From contig DAHWFB010000005.1 in NCBI GenBank assembly GCA_027326105.1, positions 1-36,340 of the forward strand: a stretch of 36,340 bases of DNA, written 5' to 3'. How positions within the stretch are numbered: the stretch's first letter is position 1; each line of letters starts with the position of its first letter. This document shows, piece by piece, positions 8,022 through 15,919 of the stretch. The stretch comes from Acetobacteraceae bacterium. Its GTDB lineage: Bacteria > Pseudomonadota > Alphaproteobacteria > Acetobacterales > Acetobacteraceae. The position numbers and the translations under genes are program-made. Below the pieces are notes generated by a model. It saw only the letters and a program-made list of their open reading frames with translations, was not told the DNA's origin and ran no database searches.

Positions 8022-8636
8022 ATGGCATACCAACCCGCCTCCCTGTTCCTCCGCGCCCTCGGCTTCGGCCTCGCGGTCGCCGCCCCGGTGGGGCCGATGG
8101 CGCTCTTGTGCATGCGCCGCACGCTCGATCAGGGCTGGCGGGCGGGACTCGCGACCGGGGCCGGCATCGCCAGCGCCGATGCGCTCTACGCCGCGCTGGC
8201 CGCGTTCGGGCTCGCTGGCGCATCCCGCCTGCTGCTCGCCCACGCCACCGCATTCCGCCTCGGCGCCGGGGCAGTGCTGCTGTGGCTCGGCCTCTCCACC
8301 CTGCGCGGCCTGGCCCGCCCCGCGCCGGCGGCGGCCGCGCCGCGGGGCTCGCTCTATCTCGGCGCGCTGGCGCTGACGCTCGCCAATCCGCCCACCATCC
8401 TGACCTTCGCCGCGCTGTTCACCGCGCTCGCCCCGGCGGGCGGCTTTCCCCCGGCGGCGGCGCTCGCCACCACCGCCGGGGTGCTCCTGGGCTCCGCGCT
8501 GTGGTGGCTGTTCCTGGTCGGGCTGCTCGCCGCCCTCGGCCACGCGCTGGGCCGGCGGCTGCGCGCGGCCATCACGCTCGCCGCCGGCACCGCGCTCGCC
8601 CTGTTCGGCCTCGCGACCCTCGCCGGCCTCGGCTGA
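8022..8636 (+). CDS. LysE/RhtB family exporter
   Basis: From ATG 8022 the product is 204 residues, normal for LysE/RhtB transporters. The first membrane segment carries the family signature (GFGLAVAAPVGPMALLCMRRTL), followed by TGAGIASADALYAALAAFG and a later ALTLANPPTILTFAALF. About six membrane segments are expected. The frame is open back to 7893, but the added residues are Pro/Ser-rich and unlike the family, so the internal start is preferred. No strong Shine-Dalgarno is visible. Such proteins export amino acids or related metabolites from the cytoplasm. The substrate is not predictable. It is convergent with the 8663-18615 operon. Confidence 0.87.
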   Translation: MAYQPASLFLRALGFGLAVAAPVGPMALLCMRRTLDQGWRAGLATGAGIASADALYAALAAFGLAGASRLLLAHATAFRLGAGAVLLWLGLSTLRGLARPAPAAAAPRGSLYLGALALTLANPPTILTFAALFTALAPAGGFPPAAALATTAGVLLGSALWWLFLVGLLAALGHALGRRLRAAITLAAGTALALFGLATLAGLG

Positions 8637-8662
8637 TCATCCCGCTACAGCGCCCAGGCCCG

Positions 8663-10720
8663 CTACAGCCCCCGGGCGAAGCGCAGCCCGTCGTAGATGG
8701 CGGCGTGGATGTTGCGGCTGGCCACCGCGTCGCCGAGGCGGAAGAGCCGGAACCCGCCTTCGGGGTTGCGGGTCAGGCTCTGCGCGCTTCCGGCGGCGAG
8801 CGCCTGGTAGTCCACCTCGCCGAGATTGCGGGAATGGGGCTTGAGCGATTCGTAGAGGCTGGCATCGGGCAGCGTGCCATGTTCGACCACCACCTGCTCG
8901 ACGCGGCGTTCCACCCGCTCGGGCCCATGGTCGGAGCCGAGCGTCGCGACCAGCCCGTTGCCCTCGCGGCGGACCGCGAGCAGGCGGGTGTTGATGGTGA
9001 GGCGCACGCCGAGACGGTGGAAGGCGGCCGCGTAGAGATGGTGGTTCATGCCCCCCATATCGGCCGCGAAGAAGCGCTCGGGTGTCGCGATCTCGACCTC
9101 CGCGCCCGCCTCGGCCGCGAGTTCGGCGGCCTCGAGGCCGGGGTGGCCGGCGTGATCGTCGAACACCAGGACACGCCCGGCCGGCGCCACCTGGCCGGAG
9201 AGGATGTCCCAGCCCGAGACCACGAGATCGTTGCCCGCCTCCAGCACCTCGGTGTCGGGCAGGCCGCCGGTCGCCAGCAACACCACGTCCGGGGCTTCGG
9301 CCAGGACGTCGCCGGCTTCCAGATAGCGGTCGCAGGCGACTTCGATGCCGTGGGCGGCGAGGCGTTCAAGGCGCCAGTCGATGATGCCGGCGAGTTCGCG
9401 CCGCCGCGGCAGCCGGGCGGCGAGCAGAACCTGCCCGCCGGGGCGGGCGGAGGCCTCGAAGATACGCACGTCGTGGCCGCGTTCGGCCGCGACCCGGGCC
9501 GCTTCCAGCCCCCCCGGTCCGGCACCGGCGACGAGCACGCGCAGCCGCGGCCCCTCGCGGGCGGGAAGGATGTGCGGGATGCTGGCCTCGCGCCCGGTCG
9601 CGGCATTGTGGATGCAGAGCGCGTCGCGGCCTTCGTAGATGCGGTCGAGGCAGTAGGTGGCGCCGACGCAGGGGCGGATTTCCTGTTCGCGGCCTGCGAT
9701 GATCTTGCGCACGATGTGGGGGTCGGCGAGATGGGCGCGGGTCATGCCCACCATGTCGAGCTTGCCGGTAGCGACCGCGTGGCGCGCGGTCGCGACATCA
9801 GGAATGCGGGCGGCGTGGAAGACCGGAAATTTCGTGCGCTCCCGCACCTCGCCGGCGAAATCGAGATGCGGCGCGGAGCGCATGCCCTGGATGGGGATGA
9901 CCTGGGTCAGCGCCGCGTCGGTCTCGATATGGCCGCGGATGACGTTGAGGAAATCGAGCTTTCCGGTAGCCACCAGCCGGTGCGCGATCTCGAGCCCCTC
10001 CGCGCGCGAGAGGCCGCGCTCCCAATCCTCGTCGGCGACGAGGCGGGTGCCGACGATGAACTCCGTGCCCACCGCATCGCGCACCGCATCGAGCACGCGC
10101 AGGAAAAGGCGCAGGCGATTGTCGAGGCCGCCGCCGTATTCGTCCGTGCGGTGGTTGGTGGCGGGCGACCAGAAACTGTCGAGCAGATGGCCGTAGGCCT
10201 CGATCTCGATGCCATCGAGCCCGGCCGCCTGCATGCGGGCGGCGGCGGCGGCGAAATCGGCCACCACGCGGTCGAGGTCCCAGAGTTCCGCCTCCTTGGG
10301 GAAGGAACGGTGTGCCGGCTCGCGCACCGCGGAGGCGGAGAGGATGGGAAACCAGGGCTCCTGGGCGAAGCCGGTACGCCGGCCGAGATGGGTCAACTGG
10401 ATCATCACCGCCGCGCCATGCTCGTGGCATTCGTCCGCGAGCCGCTTCATCCAGGGCACGATCTCGTCCCTGTAGGCGAGAAGATTGCCGAAGGAGGCGG
10501 GCGAATCCTCCGACACCACGGCCGAGCCCGCGGTCATGGTGAGGGCGATGCCGCCCTTGGCCCTTTCGACGTGATAGAGCCGGTAGCGGTCCTTCGGCAT
10601 CCCCTCCTCGGCGTAGGCGGGCTCGTGCGCCGTGCTCATGATGCGGTTGCGCAGGGTGAGATGGCGCAGCCGGTAGGGCTGCAACAGCGGATCACGGCTG
10701 TCGGTCATGGGTGCGTTCAT
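8663..10720 (-). CDS. NADH:flavin oxidoreductase, N-methylproline/dimethylglycine demethylase-like
   Basis: This 685-residue protein has an N-terminal old-yellow-enzyme TIM barrel (about 11-345, including STAHEPAYAEEGMPKDRY at 29-46, EAYGHLLDSF and NHRTDEYGG), a cysteine segment (C351, C357, C369) and a C-terminal FAD/NAD domain with GAGPGG at 399-404. The architecture is that of trimethylamine dehydrogenase, 2,4-dienoyl-CoA reductase, and the DgcA and N-methylproline demethylase (StcD) enzymes. The N-terminal wording resembles the last two most. The second Cys of the TMADH-type C-x2-C-x2-C cluster is Ala354 here, which may be normal for this subfamily or alter the Fe-S site. It is the last gene of the operon and overlaps the preceding gene by 4 bases. 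Oxidative N-demethylation is the favoured but unproven role. Confidence 0.85.
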   Translation of the reverse strand: MNAPMTDSRDPLLQPYRLRHLTLRNRIMSTAHEPAYAEEGMPKDRYRLYHVERAKGGIALTMTAGSAVVSEDSPASFGNLLAYRDEIVPWMKRLADECHEHGAAVMIQLTHLGRRTGFAQEPWFPILSASAVREPAHRSFPKEAELWDLDRVVADFAAAAARMQAAGLDGIEIEAYGHLLDSFWSPATNHRTDEYGGGLDNRLRLFLRVLDAVRDAVGTEFIVGTRLVADEDWERGLSRAEGLEIAHRLVATGKLDFLNVIRGHIETDAALTQVIPIQGMRSAPHLDFAGEVRERTKFPVFHAARIPDVATARHAVATGKLDMVGMTRAHLADPHIVRKIIAGREQEIRPCVGATYCLDRIYEGRDALCIHNAATGREASIPHILPAREGPRLRVLVAGAGPGGLEAARVAAERGHDVRIFEASARPGGQVLLAARLPRRRELAGIIDWRLERLAAHGIEVACDRYLEAGDVLAEAPDVVLLATGGLPDTEVLEAGNDLVVSGWDILSGQVAPAGRVLVFDDHAGHPGLEAAELAAEAGAEVEIATPERFFAADMGGMNHHLYAAAFHRLGVRLTINTRLLAVRREGNGLVATLGSDHGPERVERRVEQVVVEHGTLPDASLYESLKPHSRNLGEVDYQALAAGSAQSLTRNPEGGFRLFRLGDAVASRNIHAAIYDGLRFARGL

Positions 10721-11688
10721 GGATGCATTCCTGGGCGTATTCCTGGGTGCGGCTCCAAGTGGCGGGAAAGCGCGAGGCGGGCACTCATCAGATCGAGATG
10801 CCCGCCGCCGCCGTTCTTGAAGAGAGTGATCTCGTCCGCCCCGCGCCGGCCCTCCGCGCGGCCCTGGGCGAGATCGAAGAGATCGGCGATGTCGGCTTCA
10901 GCGAGCAGGCCCGCCCGCACCGGCGCGTCGATGTCCCCGCATACGCCGATCGTGAAGCGGCGGGTGTCGGCGAAGACCCGCGCCCGGCGGATCGCCTCAT
11001 CATCGGCCTCGCGCATTTCCGTGGTGAAGCCGCCGACGAGATCGACATGGGTGCCCGGACGCAGCCATTCCCCGCGCAGCACCGGCGCGCGCGTGGCGGT
11101 GACGCAGGTGATGAGATCGGCCTCGGCGGCGGCGGCGGCGAGATCGTCCACGGCGCGCGCTTCGAGCCCCGTCGCCGCGATTTCCGCGGCCAGAGCGGAC
11201 GCTTTCGCCGGCGTGCGGTTCCAGACCAGCACACGGGCGAGCCCGGGGCGCACGGCCCGCATCGCGCCGACCTGCCAGGGCGCCTGGTTGCCGGCGCCGA
11301 CGACGAGCAGCGTGCGGCAATCCGGCCGCGCCAGATAGTCCGCGCCGAGCGCCGAGTCGGCCGCGGTCTTGCGCAGCGTCAGCGCGGTGCCGTCGAGCAC
11401 GGCCACCGGCGCGCCGGTCGCGCCGTCGAAGAGCACATAGACGGCAGCGATGGGCGGGTGCCCGCTGCCCGCATTGGCGGGAAAGACGGTGATCAGCTTC
11501 GCCCCCACCGCGACACCCTCGATCCAGGCCGCCCAGATCAGGAAATGGTCGGCCCCGGCGGGAGTCTTCTGCTCCAGGAGCAGGCGGCCGATCTCCTTCA
11601 CGGAGCTTGCGTGGCCCTCGCGAAGGGCTTCGACCAGGGTGGGAAACGGCAATGCCGCATGGACGGCCGCGGCGTCGAGGAAGCGCAT
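10717..11688 (-). CDS. Ornithine cyclodeaminase/mu-crystallin family dehydrogenase
   Basis: This 323-residue protein is standard length for the family. It has a substrate-domain lysine (K64 in VGAKLITVFPAN), LDGTALTLRKTAA (98-110), and a Rossmann NAD(P) motif VGAGNQA (130-136). At 218-222 it reads VGGFT where true ornithine cyclodeaminase has VGGD with the catalytic Asp, so ornithine cyclization is unlikely. Members lacking that Asp include ketimine or pyrroline-2-carboxylate reductases and alanine dehydrogenase. It lies between the DddP-like gene (5-bp gap) and the flavin demethylase (4-base overlap), suggesting that it handles an imino- or amino-acid intermediate in the same pathway. Confidence 0.88.
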   Translation of the reverse strand: MRFLDAAAVHAALPFPTLVEALREGHASSVKEIGRLLLEQKTPAGADHFLIWAAWIEGVAVGAKLITVFPANAGSGHPPIAAVYVLFDGATGAPVAVLDGTALTLRKTAADSALGADYLARPDCRTLLVVGAGNQAPWQVGAMRAVRPGLARVLVWNRTPAKASALAAEIAATGLEARAVDDLAAAAAEADLITCVTATRAPVLRGEWLRPGTHVDLVGGFTTEMREADDEAIRRARVFADTRRFTIGVCGDIDAPVRAGLLAEADIADLFDLAQGRAEGRRGADEITLFKNGGGGHLDLMSARLALSRHLEPHPGIRPGMHP

Positions 11689-11693
11689 GCAGG

Positions 11694-12971
11694 TCAGGCG
11701 GTGAGCGCGTCGTGGAACGGGCTCGCCGAAAGCACCTCGGGGCCGGCGGCGGTGATGAGCACTTGCTGCTCGAGCTTCACACCCTCGCCGCCGCCCGCCG
11801 CGCCGATGTAGCTCTCCACCGAGACCACCATGTTCTCCTCGAACTGTCCGTCGTAGCCGCCGTGGGTGAAATCCTGCGCGTAGGGAATGTGGGGATATTC
11901 GTCCACCAGGCCGACGCCGTGGACGATCGCCATGTAGCGGTTGGCGAGGTATTCCTCTGGAACTTTCCAGGATTTCTCAACGTATTCGCGAAACGCGACA
12001 CCCGGGCGGAGCAGTGCCGCATTGTGCATCACCTGCGCCTCGGCGAGCGCATAGAGCCGCTTCTGCGGGTCGGTGGGCGCGCGGCCAGGGCAGATGAAGC
12101 TGCGCGAGATGTCGGCGAGATAGCCGCAGGGGCCGACCATGTCGGTATCGAAGGCGACGATGTCTCCGGCCTCGATCACCCGGTTGCCGCACTCCTGGAA
12201 CCACGGGTTGGTCCGCTCGCCGGAGGCGAGCAGCCGGCACTCGATCCATTCCCCGTCGTGGGCGATGTTGGTTTCGTGCAGGACGGCCCATAGCTGGTTC
12301 TCGGTGATGCCGGGCTCGAGCGCCTCGCGCATGCGCCCGACCGCGAGATCGCAGACCGCCATGGAAAGCCGCAGGGCCGCGATCTCCTCGGGGGACTTGC
12401 GCGCGCGCGCCATCTCGATCGGTGCCTGCGCATCGTGCAGGCTGAGGCCCCGACGCTCCAGTTCCGCCGCCCCCCAGGGCTCGCAACGATCGATGGCGAG
12501 CCGGCGGTTGCCGCCGCCATGCGCATGGACGAGATCGGCGACCTCGCTGGCCCAGTGCGCCGCCTTCTCGGCAACCCGCGTCCCCGCCTGGAAGAAGAAC
12601 CAGGAGGTGGAGTTGCGCAGTTGGTCGATCGATTCGAAGCCGCTCGCCAGATGGCGGGTGGTGGCGAATTCGAACATCACCACCGGGCCCTCGGTCGCGA
12701 CGAACACGTAGCGGCCGGGGGCGTGCAGCGTCCACACCTGCATGTTGCGGGTGCCGGTGGCGTAGCGGATGTTGATCGGGTCGGCGAGCAGAGCGCCGGC
12801 ATAGTCGCGCCGGGCGAGTTCCGCGCGCAGCCGGTCGAGCCGCCAGGCGCGCAAGGCGGGGGTCTCGATGGCGCCGACGCGTGGCGCCATGTCGAAACCC
12901 AGTGGTGCCACGCGCCGCCCGGTAGCGGCGATGCGGCTGGTCCCGACCAGCCCTTGCGCTTCGCGATCCAT
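11694..12971 (-). CDS. M24 (creatinase-fold) enzyme closely resembling DMSP lyase DddP
   Basis: This 425-residue protein belongs to the M24 metallopeptidase-fold family. Blocks DPINIRYATGTRNMQVW (64-80), GEWIECRLLASGERTNPWF (240-258) and GVGLVDEYP (352-360) resemble those I recall in DddP of marine Roseobacters. Metal ligands D275, D277, D287, H351, E386 and E401 are all present. With a constant shift of 20 they fall on the DddP ligands I recall (295/297/307/371/406/421), and Y346 and D357 fall on its proposed catalytic Tyr366 and Asp377. DddP splits dimethylsulfoniopropionate into DMS and acrylate. Other M24 proteins are Xaa-Pro peptidases or creatinases. Context (dipeptide ABC transporter, demethylase) allows either a DddP role or a related amino-acid derivative substrate. 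The start at 12971 is provisional, since the N-terminus before about residue 28 is unconserved-looking. Confidence 0.82.
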   Translation of the reverse strand: MDREAQGLVGTSRIAATGRRVAPLGFDMAPRVGAIETPALRAWRLDRLRAELARRDYAGALLADPINIRYATGTRNMQVWTLHAPGRYVFVATEGPVVMFEFATTRHLASGFESIDQLRNSTSWFFFQAGTRVAEKAAHWASEVADLVHAHGGGNRRLAIDRCEPWGAAELERRGLSLHDAQAPIEMARARKSPEEIAALRLSMAVCDLAVGRMREALEPGITENQLWAVLHETNIAHDGEWIECRLLASGERTNPWFQECGNRVIEAGDIVAFDTDMVGPCGYLADISRSFICPGRAPTDPQKRLYALAEAQVMHNAALLRPGVAFREYVEKSWKVPEEYLANRYMAIVHGVGLVDEYPHIPYAQDFTHGGYDGQFEENMVVSVESYIGAAGGGEGVKLEQQVLITAAGPEVLSASPFHDALTA

Positions 12972-12987
12972 GCTCCCCTCTCCCCGC

Positions 12988-15006
12988 CTATGGCTCCACC
13001 ATCTCAGGCGCGAACACCGGCGTCACCGCGCGCAGGCGCTCGAGCGGGATGTGGCAGAAGATCAGATGCCCGTCCGCCGTTTCGCGCAAGGGGGGCGGCG
13101 TCAACTCGCAGACGGTGCCGAGCTTGCGCGGGCAGCGGCTGGCGAAGCGGCACCCCGCGGGGGGATTGAGCGGGCTCGGGATCTCGCCCTCGAGGCGGAT
13201 GCGCCGCGGCTTGTGGGTGGGATCGGGCAGTGGTGCGGCCGACAGCAGCGCCTCGGTGTAGGGATGATAGGGAGGCGCGAAGATCGCCGCCGAGGGCCCC
13301 GCCTCCATCACCCGGCCGAGATACATCACCACCACATGATCGGCGAGATAGCGCACCAGCCCGAGATCGTGGCTGATCAGCACCATCGTCGAGCCCCGCT
13401 CGGCCTGGATGGCGAGCAGGAGATTGACCACCGCCGCCTGCACCGAGACATCGAGCGCGGAGACCGGCTCGTCGGCGACCAGGATTTCGGGCTGCCCGGC
13501 GAAGGCCCGTGCGATCGCGATGCGCTGCTTCTGCCCACCGGAAAGCTGGCGCGGGCGGGAGTGGCGCGCACTCGCGGGCAGCCGCACCAGGGCGAGGAGT
13601 TCCTCGACGCGCGCCGCGATTTTCGCGCGGTCCCGCAAGCCGCCGAGCTTGCGCACGGCGCGCCCGAGCGCCCAGCCGACGGCGTGGGAGGGGTTGAGCG
13701 TACCGTCGGGGTTCTGGAACACCATCTGGATCGCTGCCACCTCGCCGGCGCTGCGCCGGTGCACGGTGCGGTTGGCGATTTCGGCACCGGCGAAGCGCAG
13801 GCTGCCCGAGGTCGCGGTCTCCAGGCCGGTGAGGATGCGGGCGAACGTCGATTTGCCCGAGCCCGATTCGCCGACGATCGCCAGCACCTCGCCCTTCAGC
13901 GCGGCGAAGTCGAGCCCGTCGTTGGCCTTGAGCGCGCCGGCGGGCAGCCGATAGATCTTGCAGAGGTCGCGCGATTCGAGCAGCGCCGCGGTCGGCGGCG
14001 CGGCGCGGTGAAAGCTCGGCGGGGCCGGAGCGGCGGTGACCTCGGCCCAGCGCAGGCAGCGCACGCGGTGGCCCTCCGTCCCCGCCATCGCGACCGGGCC
14101 GGCGTCGCACAATCCCGGTGAGAAATGGGCGCAGCGCGGAGCGAAGCCGCAGCCCGGCGGGCGATGGGCGAGGCTCGGCACGGTGCCGGGGATGGGCAGC
14201 AGCGCCGCGGTCTCCTTGCTCGCGCCGGGACGCGGGATGGCCGCGAGCAGCCCACGTGTGTAGGGGTGGCGGGGTGCTGCGAAAATCTCCACCGCCGTCG
14301 CCTCTTCCACCAGCTCGCCGGCATACATGACACCGACGCGGTCTGCGACCCGGGCGATAAGGCCGAGATTGTGCGAGATATAGAGCAGCGCGGTGCGGTA
14401 TTTCGCGCGCAGCTCGCCGATCAGGTCGATCACCGCCGCTTCCACCGTCACGTCGAGCCCGGTGGTGGGCTCGTCGAGCAGCAGCAGCGCGGGGTTGGCG
14501 AGCAACGCCATGGCGATCACCACCCGCTGCTTCTGCCCGCCGGAAAGCTGGTGCGGATAGCGGGAGAGAGCCGCGCGCGGGTCGGGCATGTGCACATCGG
14601 CGAGTACCTCCGCCGCGCGGGCGAGTGCCGCGGCACGGGGCAGGCGCTGGTGCTGCATCGGCACCTCGGCGAGTTGGGCGCCGATCGTCATCGTCGGGTT
14701 CAGCGCGCTCGCCGGCTCCTGATAGACGATGGCGATGCGCGAGCCGCGTACTTTCGCGAGATCGGCCTCGCTCGCATGGGCGAGATCGCGGCCCTCGAAG
14801 CGGATGGCGCCGCCGGTGATGACGCCGGCAGGCCCGAGATGGCGCAGCATCGCCATCAGGAGGGTGGTCTTGCCGCAGCCCGATTCGCCGACCAGCCCGA
14901 CACTCTCGCCCTCGCCGATGGTGAGGGAGAAGCCGGGAAGCGCGGTCACCGCGCCGCGCAGGGTGCGGTATTCGACGCGTAGATCCTCGATCTCGAGCAG
15001 CGCCAT
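12988..15006 (-). CDS. Fused dipeptide/oligopeptide ABC transporter ATPase (DppD-DppF type)
   Basis: One 672-residue chain carries two complete ATPase units. Unit one has Walker A GESGCGKT (40-47), LSGGQ (154-158) and LLLLDEP (174-180). Unit two has GESGSGKST (379-387), LSGGQ (488-492) and VADEP (510-514). Each ends with the cysteine-bearing C-terminal extension specific to Opp/Dpp ATPases (GCGFAPRCAHFSPGLC near 285-300, and GCRFASRCPRKLGTVC near 625-640). The usual system uses two separate genes, so this is a natural fusion, known in the family. It powers the permease pair encoded immediately upstream (4-bp gap) and lies 16 bp ahead of the DddP-like gene. Confidence 0.94.
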   Translation of the reverse strand: MALLEIEDLRVEYRTLRGAVTALPGFSLTIGEGESVGLVGESGCGKTTLLMAMLRHLGPAGVITGGAIRFEGRDLAHASEADLAKVRGSRIAIVYQEPASALNPTMTIGAQLAEVPMQHQRLPRAAALARAAEVLADVHMPDPRAALSRYPHQLSGGQKQRVVIAMALLANPALLLLDEPTTGLDVTVEAAVIDLIGELRAKYRTALLYISHNLGLIARVADRVGVMYAGELVEEATAVEIFAAPRHPYTRGLLAAIPRPGASKETAALLPIPGTVPSLAHRPPGCGFAPRCAHFSPGLCDAGPVAMAGTEGHRVRCLRWAEVTAAPAPPSFHRAAPPTAALLESRDLCKIYRLPAGALKANDGLDFAALKGEVLAIVGESGSGKSTFARILTGLETATSGSLRFAGAEIANRTVHRRSAGEVAAIQMVFQNPDGTLNPSHAVGWALGRAVRKLGGLRDRAKIAARVEELLALVRLPASARHSRPRQLSGGQKQRIAIARAFAGQPEILVADEPVSALDVSVQAAVVNLLLAIQAERGSTMVLISHDLGLVRYLADHVVVMYLGRVMEAGPSAAIFAPPYHPYTEALLSAAPLPDPTHKPRRIRLEGEIPSPLNPPAGCRFASRCPRKLGTVCELTPPPLRETADGHLIFCHIPLERLRAVTPVFAPEMVEP

Positions 15007-15010
15007 CGCC

Positions 15011-15919
15011 TCAGTCCTTCTGCGCCAGTTCGTTCAGACCGTCGGCGAGCAGATTGAAGCCGAGCACGAGGGAGATCAGCGCCAGCGCGGGAAACAGCGC
15101 CATCAGCGGAAAGACGATCAGCATCGGCGTCGCCTCCTGCACCATGCCGCCCCAGTCGGGCGCCGGCGGGGGAATGCCGAGGCCGAGAAAGCCGAGCGTG
15201 CCGATCATGATGGTGGTGTAGCCGAGGCGCAGGCAGAAGTCGGTGATGAGCGGGCCGCGGCAGTTGGGCAGGATCTCGATCAGCATGATATGCAGCGCGC
15301 TCTCGCGGCGCAGGTGGGCGGCGGCGACGAAATCCTTGCGCACAATCCCGAGCGTGATGCCGCGCACGATGCGCGAGATCGCCGGCGCCGAGGAGAGAAT
15401 GACGGCGACGACGATGTTGAGTGCCGAGGCGCCCACCGAGGCGATGAGAATGACGTAGAGCACGACGACGGGAAAGGCGAGGATGATGTCGGCGAGCCGG
15501 CTGATCAGCAGATCGACCCAGCCGCCGCAGTAGCCGGCGAGCAGCCCCATCGCGCAGCCCACCGCATAGGCGGCGACGACCGATACCGGCGCCACCAGGA
15601 GGACGATGCGCGCGCCCCACACGATGCGCGCGAGCGTGTCGCGCCCGAGCGTATCGACGCCGAGAAGATGGGCCGCCGAAGGACCCGGGTGGCCCATGGC
15701 GAGATAGTCCTGCGCGGTGGGCGAGGGCAGCGGCAGCACCGGGGCGAGCAGGGCCACCAGCACCCAGAACAGGATCAGGCAAAGCCCTGCCATGGCGATG
15801 CGCGAGGAGGGCAGGCGCGCGAGCAGCGAGGGCGACGGACGGTCGATCTGTTCGGCGGCGCGCGCAACCGCGCCGGCGGCGGCGTCGGCTGCAGACCGCG
15901 CCGGAAAGGGAGGCTTCAT
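15011..15919 (-). CDS. ABC transporter permease, DppC type
   Basis: This 302-residue inner-membrane protein has a cytoplasmic N-terminal tail (1-40), a first membrane segment at about 42-63 (MAGLCLILFWVLVALLAPVLPL), a periplasmic loop with HLLGVDTLGRDTLARIVWGAR, and five further segments. The ATPase-coupling EAA-like loop reads AAHLRRESALHIMLIEILPN (about 200-219). This is the DppC/OppC arrangement. Its start overlaps the stop of the DppB-type gene by 4 bases (15916-15919). Together they form the channel for a peptide- or small-molecule-specific importer. Confidence 0.93.
   Translation of the reverse strand: MKPPFPARSAADAAAGAVARAAEQIDRPSPSLLARLPSSRIAMAGLCLILFWVLVALLAPVLPLPSPTAQDYLAMGHPGPSAAHLLGVDTLGRDTLARIVWGARIVLLVAPVSVVAAYAVGCAMGLLAGYCGGWVDLLISRLADIILAFPVVVLYVILIASVGASALNIVVAVILSSAPAISRIVRGITLGIVRKDFVAAAHLRRESALHIMLIEILPNCRGPLITDFCLRLGYTTIMIGTLGFLGLGIPPPAPDWGGMVQEATPMLIVFPLMALFPALALISLVLGFNLLADGLNELAQKD

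Noticed and set aside
7052-11338. 1428-codon open frame on the plus strand
   Set aside because: It runs antisense to the phosphate transporter and the flavoenzyme, both with clear family motifs. Its translation is Arg/Ala/His-rich low-complexity text with no domain. Long antisense frames are expected at this GC content.
10717-11688. Naming this gene ornithine cyclodeaminase
   Set aside because: The catalytic Asp region reads VGGFT rather than VGGD, so only the family name is supported.
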